A stretch of DNA of 64,000 nucleotides from JAICMB01 sp035295125 (GTDB lineage Bacteria; Acidobacteriota; Terriglobia; Bryobacterales; Bryobacteraceae), in the NCBI GenBank assembly GCA_035295125.1, contig DATGJP010000008.1, positions 124,001 to 188,000 of the forward strand. The letters run 5' to 3'. This document shows, in pieces, positions 18,829-26,226 of this stretch (position 1 is its first letter; each line of letters begins with the position of its first letter). Position numbers and translations under genes: made by a program. A model generated the notes under the pieces. That model ran no database searches, was not told where the DNA came from, and saw nothing but the letters and a program-made list of their open reading frames with translations.

Positions 18829-21800
18829 ATGCGGCTGCGACCTGCCTTTTTTGCCGCATTGAGCCTTGTCTTCGCTTGCATTATGTTAGGCCAGGCTCCC
18901 ACCGCGACGATCCGGGGCGTTGTTCTCGATCCATCGCAGGCAGCCGTTCCAGGCGCCAGAGTCACCGTCGAAAATATAACAACGGGACTTACCCGAACAG
19001 AAACTACCGGCGCAACCGGTGATTACCTGTTCGCAGCTTTACCGCCGGGCCAATATACCGCCCGCGCTGAGTTAGCCGGATTCCGTCCAGCCACCGGGTC
19101 AGCAGAATTGCTGGTTGGGCGCGAGGCGACTCTCAATCTGGTCTTGACCATTGAAGCAGGAAAACAATACGTGGCAGTCGAGGCGCAAGCCGCACAGGTC
19201 AATCTTTCGGAATACAAAGTGGAAGGAGTTATTTCGCACCAGCAGATCGAGTCCATGCCGCTCAACGGCCGCAATGCACTGGAGTTAGCGCGCCTGCAGC
19301 CCGGCGTTCTGGTCGGATCCGGCGTTCCCAGCGGGAAGAACGGATTCGTCAGCGTTTCAGTCGGGGGAGAGACTTCTGCCGCGACCCGCGTTACAGTCGA
19401 TGGCGGCAGCGTCAACGACTCAGTTACCGGCGGTACCTGGCAGAACTTTTCTCAGGAAATCGTGCAGGAGTTTCAGGTTTCCACCGGCAACTTCGATCCC
19501 TCTACGGGTATCACCGCGGCCGGAGCTGTGAATCTTGTCACTCGCAGCGGCTCCAACGATTTTCACGGCACTGGTTTCGGCTTCTGGCGTGACAGTTCGT
19601 TCGCCGCGAATCCGACCCTGACCCGAAATCCTCTCAACCCGGATCCCAAGTTCGACCGCGAACAGTACGGATATCTCCTGAGCGGGCCGGTGATTCACGA
19701 TAAGCTCTTCTGGCTTTCCTCTATCGACATGACACGGCAGCGCGGCGTCAACGTGCTGAATGCCAACAATGTCGACCTGACAACATTCAACACGATTAAG
19801 AAAGAGCCGTTTGACGTGATGCTCCAGACCCACAAGCTCGACTGGAATCCCAATGATATGAATCACGTCAGCCTGCGCTACTCCCGCGACGGGAATCAGG
19901 GTCAGGCGGGCGGCGGATTGCCGGACAACCAGCGCATCAACGAGAACCATGCCGACCAGTACCTTGCTTCCTGGACCGGCACCTTCACGCCGCGTTTCGT
20001 CAACGACTTCCGTCTTCAGTTCAACAAGTACAGCAATTACTACAAGCCGACCCCCGAGGCGCTCGCCTCCGGCATTCCCTACTTCTCGGTGATGCAGTCG
20101 AATGTCACCTTTGGCATCGATAACAACTCACCCCAATCGACGCTGGAAGGCCGCCTGGAGATGAACGATAACATCAGTCAGCAGAAGGGCCGGCATTCAT
20201 TGAAATACGGCGCTTCGTTCGAGCGCGTGGAAGGCCGCGGGTCCTGGCAATACCGTTACCCCGCGAGCGTAAGCCTGTATTCACCCGCTCAGGCCCGCGC
20301 CGCCGGCATTACGGTTCCGTCATCGTTCACCACGGTTCAGGACCTGCTCCAGCTTCCGGTGCAGAGCTTCACCTTCGGCGTTGGCAACCCTGCCCAGCCG
20401 CCCTACAAACCCGAGAACGCGTCCACGAATCATCGTTCTCGCGTTTACTTTGGCGACAGCTGGAAAGTCACCAAGAACCTCACGATCAACTTTGCGCTCG
20501 CGTACTCTTACGAGGACAACCTCGTGAATTGGGACCTGCCCAAACCCAAAGTACTCGCTCCGCTGCTCAATGGCGACCTCTCTCCGACTCGCAAGGACCC
20601 GAACAACTTTGCCCCCATGTTCGGCTTCGCCTGGGCGCCGCACAACAACACCAAGACCGTCATCCGCGGCGGTTATGGAATCTACTACGACACGCTGCTG
20701 TTCAACGTTCGCCTGGTCGAGCGGTCCTATCTCGCGCCATATGGCGTGGGCTACGCGGTATTGAGCCAGGACTATGTCCCCGACCCCCGCAATCCCAAAG
20801 CGACCCTGTCATCACTGGTAAAAGGCCCGTCCAACTTCACCGGCGCAGCTTTCATCGCATATCTGCCGGTATTCCAGGGGCCGCTCCAGGCCCAGATGAT
20901 GGCGAATCAGAATAACACCGACCTTAGCTACACGAATCTGGACTCCGGCAAAGGCGGCGCAGGCATTCTCGACCCGCTCCTGACGACGCCATACTCGATG
21001 CAGTACAGTTTGGGCGTACAGCGCGAGCTGCCGCACGGCATTCTTGTTTCCGCGGACGGCGAGGTAAAGCAAACCGTGCACGAGATCTTCTCGGCCGACT
21101 ACAACGACAACCATCGTGTCGGCGGCAATGTCGTTCCCGGTCTCAGTTCGGTCGGCTTCTACCAGACCGGCGCGACCGCGCAATACAAAGCTCTGCTGGT
21201 CCGCGCGGAGAAGCGCTACTCGAAGCACTATCAGTTCCTGGCGTCGTATGCATTGACGCAGTTCCAGGGCCTGAACGGCAGCGGCCTCTTTCTCGGATCG
21301 ACCGCCATCAACAACTTCAACTGGAAGGACTCCTTCGGACCACAAGGCTCTGACCACCGCCATCGGTTTGTCGGCGCCGTAACCGTGGATGTCCCGTGGG
21401 GTTTCCAAGTCTCCGTCATGTCAGAGATGATGACCGGGTCCCCGGCCAGCCTGACCGCCGGGAACTACGACTACAACGGCGACGGCACATACGGCGATCT
21501 TCTGCCGGGCACCGGCATGAACCAGGTGTACCGCTCCATCTCGCTGTCGGACCTTCCGAATCTCGTCGCGAATTTCAATTCGCAATATGCCGGCAAGAAG
21601 GACGCGCAAGGACAGACCATCCGCGCGCTCCCCGCCCTGCCCGCGAACTACAATCTCGCAGACAGCACCATGTCGCAAGATCTGCGGATTACCAAGACAT
21701 TCCGCATTCATGAGCGCTTCCGCATTAACGCCATTGGGGAATGCTTTAACATCCTGAATATCGCGAACCTGGGCGGCTATTCCGGCGACCTGTCCAGTCC

Positions 21801-21891
21801 GGTATTCGGCCAACCAACCTCACGCATCAGCAGCGTATTCGGAAGCGGTGGACCGCGAGCCTTCCAGTTCGCCCTCCGCGCCAGCTTCTAG
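18829..21891 (+). CDS. Oar-like TonB-dependent outer membrane receptor with carboxypeptidase-regulatory N-domain
   Basis: The product has 1020 residues from the second ATG (MRLRPAFFAALSLVFACIML, signal peptide), preceded by AGGGGGT; the ATG at 18808 is the alternative. The N-terminal domain (ATIRGVVLDPSQAAVPGARV) is a carboxypeptidase-regulatory fold. It is followed by a plug with IESMPLNGRNALELARLQPG and then a long beta-barrel ending in FQFALRASF, whose terminal Phe suits outer-membrane insertion. Acidobacteria carry many such receptors for polymer or protein uptake. No substrate-specific partner is adjacent, except that the purine operon starts 274 bases downstream. Confidence 0.92.
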   Translation: MRLRPAFFAALSLVFACIMLGQAPTATIRGVVLDPSQAAVPGARVTVENITTGLTRTETTGATGDYLFAALPPGQYTARAELAGFRPATGSAELLVGREATLNLVLTIEAGKQYVAVEAQAAQVNLSEYKVEGVISHQQIESMPLNGRNALELARLQPGVLVGSGVPSGKNGFVSVSVGGETSAATRVTVDGGSVNDSVTGGTWQNFSQEIVQEFQVSTGNFDPSTGITAAGAVNLVTRSGSNDFHGTGFGFWRDSSFAANPTLTRNPLNPDPKFDREQYGYLLSGPVIHDKLFWLSSIDMTRQRGVNVLNANNVDLTTFNTIKKEPFDVMLQTHKLDWNPNDMNHVSLRYSRDGNQGQAGGGLPDNQRINENHADQYLASWTGTFTPRFVNDFRLQFNKYSNYYKPTPEALASGIPYFSVMQSNVTFGIDNNSPQSTLEGRLEMNDNISQQKGRHSLKYGASFERVEGRGSWQYRYPASVSLYSPAQARAAGITVPSSFTTVQDLLQLPVQSFTFGVGNPAQPPYKPENASTNHRSRVYFGDSWKVTKNLTINFALAYSYEDNLVNWDLPKPKVLAPLLNGDLSPTRKDPNNFAPMFGFAWAPHNNTKTVIRGGYGIYYDTLLFNVRLVERSYLAPYGVGYAVLSQDYVPDPRNPKATLSSLVKGPSNFTGAAFIAYLPVFQGPLQAQMMANQNNTDLSYTNLDSGKGGAGILDPLLTTPYSMQYSLGVQRELPHGILVSADGEVKQTVHEIFSADYNDNHRVGGNVVPGLSSVGFYQTGATAQYKALLVRAEKRYSKHYQFLASYALTQFQGLNGSGLFLGSTAINNFNWKDSFGPQGSDHRHRFVGAVTVDVPWGFQVSVMSEMMTGSPASLTAGNYDYNGDGTYGDLLPGTGMNQVYRSISLSDLPNLVANFNSQYAGKKDAQGQTIRALPALPANYNLADSTMSQDLRITKTFRIHERFRINAIGECFNILNIANLGGYSGDLSSPVFGQPTSRISSVFGSGGPRAFQFALRASF

Positions 21892-21907
21892 TAGCGCATT
21901 GGAAACC

Positions 21908-21964
21908 GTGGAAGGGTGAAGGCATTTAGACTTTCGCCATGGACCGCCTGCTTCACCCTTCCAC
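21908..21964. repeat. 14-base perfect inverted repeat with 29-base loop
   Basis: GTGGAAGGGTGAAG at 21908-21921 is matched by its exact complement at 21951-21964. It begins 16 bases after the TonB receptor stop codon. No T-run follows, so it may act as a factor-dependent terminator, an mRNA-end stabiliser, or a dispersed repeat. Confidence 0.45.
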
Positions 21965-22078
21965 AGCCTGCCTACGCGGCGTTCTCTACCCTGCCTGTGG
22001 ACATCACCAAGAACACGCAGGCGTATTCCTTGGATGCGGCTATAGTGCCGCGCGGAATGGGTTTCTGCCACTTGTCCC

Positions 22079-22097
22079 CTGGGGCATTTGACGCAAT
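22079..22097 (+). promoter_or_regulatory. Weak sigma-54-type promoter candidate for the purine operon
   Basis: GG at 22081-22082 and GC at 22093-22094 are separated by exactly ten bases (CTGGGGCATTTGACGCAA), the spacing of -24/-12 promoters. Only about half of the wider consensus matches. The reason to record it is that a sigma-54 activator gene closes the operon. It lies about 70 bases before the first start codon. Confidence 0.22.
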
Positions 22098-22122
22098 AAC
22101 TCGCCGTCTCATTTGAATATCA

Positions 22123-22158
22123 ATGGGGCAGCACGTGGAATCCCGCGTGCTGCCCCAT
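22123..22158 (+). terminator. Strong hairpin just before the purine operon
   Basis: ATGGGGCAGCACG pairs with its perfect complement at 22146-22158 across a 10-base loop, followed by ATTCGTGTCTT. It could end transcription from the TonB receptor gene. It could equally be a leader structure of the operon, since the first start codon is only 8 bases beyond. The T-run is poor, so the terminator label is tentative. Confidence 0.35.
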
Positions 22159-22165
22159 TCGTGTC

Positions 22166-23419
22166 TTGGCTTTCGTCCAGGGGTTGAAGTGTCTCAACTG
22201 CGGGATGGTCCACACCACCCGCGTGCCGTACACGTGCCCTCGTTGCGGGCCATGCGGCATCCTCGACGTTCAGTATGATTACCCGGCGATCGGGCGCATT
22301 CTGACGCGGAGGAAGCTGAAGGCTCGCCTCGACCTATCTCATTGGCGCTACCGTGAATTGCTGCCGATCAGCGAGACCGCGCCGATCCCCGCGCTCACCG
22401 TCGGCTGGACGCCGCTGACGAATGCCCCTGCACTGGCGCGCTTCATAGGGATTCGCCGCCTGCTCCTCAAAGACGACGGCCGCAACGCAACCGGCTCCCT
22501 CAAAGACCGAGCCAGTTCCATCGGTGTCATTAAAGCCCGCGAAAAGAGAAAGAAAATCATCGCCTGTGCCAGCACCGGCAACGCCGCGTCCTCCTGCGCG
22601 GGCATGGCAGCGTCTTTGGGCCTGCGCAGCGTCATCTTCGTCCCGGAACGCGCCCCCGAGCCCAAAATCACCCAACTCCTGATCTTCGGATCGGTCGTGC
22701 TGCGAGTCCGAGGCAGTTATGAGGAGGCCTTCCAGCTCTGCCGGCAGTCCTGTGAAAAATGGGGCTGGTACAACCGCAATTCGGGCATCAACCCCTATCT
22801 CGTCGAAGGCAAAAAAACCGCCGGCCTCGAAATCGCCGAGCAGCTCGATTGGCAGCCGCCGGACTGGGTGGCGGTCTCGGTCGGTGATGGATGTACAATC
22901 GCCGGAGTCTGGAAAGCGTTCCGCGAGTTGAAGCTTCTGGGTTTGATCGAACGCACTCCCCGGCTGCTCGGCGTCCAAGCCGAAGGTGCTGCGCCGGTCA
23001 CAACCTGCTTCGAAACCAGCCAACCGCTCCAGCCCATTGAACCCCACACGATCGCCGACAGCATTGCCGTCGGAGTCCCGCGCAACTGGAAGAAGGCGGT
23101 GCTTGCCGTGCGTGAGTCGGGCGGCGTCATGATCAACGTTGCCGACGAGCAGATCCTCGAAGCCATGCGCGACACGGGACGCCTCGCCGGCATCTTCGCG
23201 GAACCCGCCGCCGCCACGGCGATCGCCGGTCTGCGACGGGCGGTTGAAGAAGGAATCGTCGCAAAGAGCGCCGAGGCGGTCGCCCTGATCACCGGTAATG
23301 GCCTGAAAGACGTGCAGTCAGGCCGCCGCGCGGTTGGGGCACCCTACGACATCGCGCCCAACGGGTCCGGGCTCGATGAAATCTTAAAAGCTCAGGGGGT
23401 CGCCTCGTGTCGCTCCTGA
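22166..23419 (+). CDS. Threonine-synthase-like PLP enzyme with N-terminal Zn-ribbon-like segment
   Basis: This 417-residue fold-type II PLP enzyme has its Schiff-base lysine as Lys113 in NATGSLKDRASS, a glycine-rich phosphate site near the C-terminus (ITGNGLKDV), and the threonine-synthase block ACASTGNAASSCAGMAA. The first 35 residues hold CLNCGM and CPRCG, a four-cysteine pattern seen in archaeal-type threonine synthases. The start is TTG; a second TTG six codons on is possible, but starting later would lose the first cysteines. As first gene of the purine operon it may act on a diamino or hydroxy amino acid formed there rather than on homoserine phosphate. The last 13 bases overlap the next gene. 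Confidence 0.8.
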   Translation: MAFVQGLKCLNCGMVHTTRVPYTCPRCGPCGILDVQYDYPAIGRILTRRKLKARLDLSHWRYRELLPISETAPIPALTVGWTPLTNAPALARFIGIRRLLLKDDGRNATGSLKDRASSIGVIKAREKRKKIIACASTGNAASSCAGMAASLGLRSVIFVPERAPEPKITQLLIFGSVVLRVRGSYEEAFQLCRQSCEKWGWYNRNSGINPYLVEGKKTAGLEIAEQLDWQPPDWVAVSVGDGCTIAGVWKAFRELKLLGLIERTPRLLGVQAEGAAPVTTCFETSQPLQPIEPHTIADSIAVGVPRNWKKAVLAVRESGGVMINVADEQILEAMRDTGRLAGIFAEPAAATAIAGLRRAVEEGIVAKSAEAVALITGNGLKDVQSGRRAVGAPYDIAPNGSGLDEILKAQGVASCRS

Positions 23420-24867
23420 TTCGCGATATCCATACGTTGCTCACTGGAGACACCGTCCTCAATGGCGCCTTCATTTACATCGAAGGCGGAGTGATCCGGC
23501 AGATCGGCACGACGCGTCCTCCGCAAGCCGGCCAGGTCATCAGCGCACGCCATTCCGTCGCGATTCCCGGGCTCGTCAACACCCACCATCATCTCTATCA
23601 GACGCTCACCCGAGCCTATGCCCCCGCCGCCGACGTGGAACTTTTCGACTGGCTGCGCACGCTCTATCCGATCTGGGCTCGCCTCGACGAAGAAGCCGTC
23701 TACACGGCGGCTCTGGTGGGCATGGCCGAACTCCTCCTCTCGGGCTGCACGACAACAACCGACCACCACTATGTGTTCCCCCGCGGCCACAAAGAGCTGA
23801 TCGATGCCCAAATCGCAGCTGCCCGGAAAATCGGGATTCGTTTCCACCCCACCCGCGGCAGCATGAGCGTCGGCAAGAGCGAAGGCGGTTTGCCGCCCGA
23901 TTCCGTGGTCCAGCGCGAAACAAAAATCCTGGAAGATTCCGAGCGCCTCATCCGGAAGTATCACGACCCATCGCCAGGATCGATGCTGCGCATCGCGCTG
24001 GCGCCCTGCTCCCCGTTCTCCGTCTCGCCGCAGCTCATGCGCGACACGGCGAGCCTGGCTGCGCGTCACGGAGTTCGGCTGCACACGCACCTGGCCGAAA
24101 CCCGCGACGAAGAAGCCTACTGCCTGGAGCGCTTCCAAAAACGTCCCCTCGACCTTCTCGAGTCCGTAGGCTGGCTCTCCGACCAAACCTGGCTGGCACA
24201 CGGGATTTTCTTCAACCGCGCTGAAATCAAACGCCTGGGCCGCGCCAGGGTCGGAATCGCCCATTGCCCGACCTCCAACATGCGTCTCGGCTCCGGCTGC
24301 GCGCCCGTGCTCGCGTTGCGCCAGGCCGGGTGTCCGGTGGGATTGGGAGTCGACGGGAGCGCATCGAACGACAGCTCGCACATGCTGGCCGAAGCGCGCC
24401 AGGCGTTGTTGCTGCACCGCCTCCAGCACGGAGCAGCGGCGATCACCGTTCGCGACGCTCTCGAAATGGCGACGATCGAAGGCGCCCGCTGTTTGGGCCG
24501 CGACGACATCGGATCGCTCGAAGAAGGAAAGCGCGCCGACATCGCCCTGTTCGACCTGCGAGGCATCGGCTTCAGCGGGGCCGGCGACCCGCTCTCCGCC
24601 CTGCTCCTCTGCGCTCCGGCGCAAGTCGACGCTCTGATCGTCGAAGGCCGGATCATTGTCGAGCGCGGCGAACTGAAAACCATTCCTCTCAACCGAATCC
24701 TGGCTCGCCACCGCAAGTTGGCGGCAGCGCTGTGGGGCAGCCTGCCAGCGCCTGGACGATTGCCAGTCGGCCCAACGCGATCAGTCGAGAAGCCCCATGT
24801 CTCAGACCAGTCGCACAAACAACCCCGCCGTGGAAAGGTGGAGCAGGCGGTTTCGCCTGCCATGTGA
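23407..24867 (+). CDS. 8-oxoguanine deaminase-like amidohydrolase (TrzA/AtzB/SsnA superfamily)
   Basis: This GTG-started protein of 486 residues is a zinc amidohydrolase. Metal ligands are visible in PGLVNTHHHLYQ, HTHLAE and DGSASND. The stretches ELFDWLRTLYPIWARL, GCTTTTDHHY, RGSMSVGKSEGGLPPDS and IALAPCSPFSVS match, from memory, the 8-oxoguanine deaminase group, which turns 8-oxoguanine into urate and ammonia. That fits a purine operon. The last 30 or so residues after the family end are arginine- and serine-rich and partly encoded by a palindromic repeat, so they look added. Hydroxydechloroatrazine-type activity is the main alternative. Confidence 0.85.
   Translation: MSLLIRDIHTLLTGDTVLNGAFIYIEGGVIRQIGTTRPPQAGQVISARHSVAIPGLVNTHHHLYQTLTRAYAPAADVELFDWLRTLYPIWARLDEEAVYTAALVGMAELLLSGCTTTTDHHYVFPRGHKELIDAQIAAARKIGIRFHPTRGSMSVGKSEGGLPPDSVVQRETKILEDSERLIRKYHDPSPGSMLRIALAPCSPFSVSPQLMRDTASLAARHGVRLHTHLAETRDEEAYCLERFQKRPLDLLESVGWLSDQTWLAHGIFFNRAEIKRLGRARVGIAHCPTSNMRLGSGCAPVLALRQAGCPVGLGVDGSASNDSSHMLAEARQALLLHRLQHGAAAITVRDALEMATIEGARCLGRDDIGSLEEGKRADIALFDLRGIGFSGAGDPLSALLLCAPAQVDALIVEGRIIVERGELKTIPLNRILARHRKLAAALWGSLPAPGRLPVGPTRSVEKPHVSDQSHKQPRRGKVEQAVSPAM
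24843..24860. repeat. Dispersed palindrome, family B copy 1
   Basis: GCAGGCGGTTTCGCCTGC forms a 7-base stem with a GTTT loop inside the 3' end of the amidohydrolase gene. The same core with the same GGTGG flank recurs at 32707-32724. Confidence 0.7.
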
Positions 24868-24898
24868 TCCGTGGCAGCGCCACCAAAGGATCTGAAAA

Positions 24899-25753
24899 AT
24901 GTTCGAACACGTAGAAGCATTCTACCGGCCGGCAACAATCCGCGAAGCCCTGCGCCTCCTCCGCGCCGGTAACGGCGAAGCGAGAATCGTGGCCGGGGGA
25001 ACCGACGTGATCGTCGACGCGGACCGGTCCATCCGATTCCTGATCGACATCACCAATGCCGGCCTGACCTACATCCGCCGCGACAAAGGCACCTATCGCA
25101 TTGGAGCGACGACGACGATGGCCGAGATCGAGGACTCACCCAAACTCCGCAGCATGGCGAATGGCCTTCTAAACCAAGCCGCCGCCACATGTGGATCTGT
25201 CCAAAACCGCAATCTTGCGACAATCGGAGGAAACCTGGCGCACGGCTCGCCGGCGGCCGACACGGTGACGGCGCTGCTCGCACTAGATGCCCTCGTAGTG
25301 ATCGCGAGCGAGCGAGGTCAACGCGAGGTCCCGATCGCCGACTACCTGGCCGGACCACACAAGGGCTTGCTCACTGAAATCACCATCCCGGCCCCACCGG
25401 CAGGAAAACGAACAGGCTGGTCCTTTCAAAAACTGGGCCGCACCGCCATCGACGTCGCCCTGGTCAACGTCGCCGCCGGCTTCCAACTCGACGCGCGCTC
25501 CCGAGTTAAGTGGGCGAAAATCGCACTGGGTTCCGCCGCGCCCACGCCAGTCCGAGCCGTTCAAGCCGAGCAAATACTAACGGGCCGCCTTCTCGACACC
25601 AACGCAATCGGCGAAGCCGCCGAAGCCGTCACGAAGTCGATCAACCCGATCACCGACGTCCGGGCTACGTCGGCCTACCGCCGACAAATGAGCAGCGTCC
25701 TAACCGCGCGCGCCCTCCACGAATGCGCCGCCCAAGCAGGAGTTTCGAAATGA
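24899..25753 (+). CDS. xdhB: Molybdenum hydroxylase FAD subunit (XdhB/YgfM-like)
   Basis: This 284-residue FAD-binding subunit belongs to a xanthine-dehydrogenase-type enzyme. The two flavin motifs are IVAGGTDVIVDADR near residue 31 and ATIGGNLAHGSPAADT near residue 103, and the CO-dehydrogenase flavoprotein C-terminal domain ends with TSAYRRQMSSVLTARAL. It passes electrons from the 2Fe-2S subunit to NAD or another acceptor. I see no 4Fe-4S insertion of the 4-hydroxybenzoyl-CoA reductase type. Its stop overlaps the next start (ATGA), and the three subunit genes follow in FAD, Fe-S, Mo order. Confidence 0.92.
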   Translation: MFEHVEAFYRPATIREALRLLRAGNGEARIVAGGTDVIVDADRSIRFLIDITNAGLTYIRRDKGTYRIGATTTMAEIEDSPKLRSMANGLLNQAAATCGSVQNRNLATIGGNLAHGSPAADTVTALLALDALVVIASERGQREVPIADYLAGPHKGLLTEITIPAPPAGKRTGWSFQKLGRTAIDVALVNVAAGFQLDARSRVKWAKIALGSAAPTPVRAVQAEQILTGRLLDTNAIGEAAEAVTKSINPITDVRATSAYRRQMSSVLTARALHECAAQAGVSK

Positions 25754-26226
25754 CAACCATGGAACTGCGCTTCACGTTAAATGGAACGCCCCTAGCCTGG
25801 GAAATCGGCCCCGGCGATCTGCTGCTCGACGTCCTGCGCCGCGAAGGCTACTACGGAGTCAAGCGCGGCTGCGAGAAGGGGGAATGCGGCGCCTGCACGA
25901 TCCTTCTCGATGGCAAGCCCGTGAACGCCTGCATGGTGTTCGCCGCGCAAGCTGAGGGCCGGGCGATCATCACCATCGAGGGACTCGCCCATGACGGCGA
26001 GCTCGATCCCCTTCAAATCGCCTTCCTCGATCGCGGCGCTGTTCAATGCGGCTTCTGCTCCGGCGGAATGCTCCTGAGCGCGCGCGCGCTCCTCAACCAC
26101 AACCCCGACCCAACAGAAGCCGAGGTTCGCGAAGCACTCGGCGGCAATCTCTGCCGCTGCACCGGATATATCAAGGCGATCGAAGCGGTGCTGGACGTCG
26201 CCGCCCGCCGGGAGGCAACGAAATGA
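25750..26226 (+). CDS. xdhC: Molybdenum hydroxylase 2Fe-2S subunit (XdhC-like)
   Basis: The protein has 158 residues. The plant-type 2Fe-2S site is GCEKGECGACTILLDGKPVNAC and the second cluster site is CGFCSGGM plus CRCTGYIKAI, giving the eight cysteines expected. The ATG overlaps the stop of the FAD gene; a second ATG three codons later is possible. It links the molybdenum centre to the flavin. The frame continues open upstream inside the FAD gene, but that part is only an overlapping frame. Confidence 0.93.
   Translation: MTTMELRFTLNGTPLAWEIGPGDLLLDVLRREGYYGVKRGCEKGECGACTILLDGKPVNACMVFAAQAEGRAIITIEGLAHDGELDPLQIAFLDRGAVQCGFCSGGMLLSARALLNHNPDPTEAEVREALGGNLCRCTGYIKAIEAVLDVAARREATK

Noticed and set aside
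23392..24711. A 439-codon minus-strand frame across the amidohydrolase gene
   Set aside because: Antisense to a conserved zinc hydrolase with all its motifs; no ribosome site or domain.
23407..24867. Assignment of the first amidohydrolase as HyuA-type hydantoinase
   Set aside because: The motifs are those of the deaminase (TrzA/AtzB/8-oxoguanine) branch; the carboxylated-lysine site of hydantoinases is not seen.
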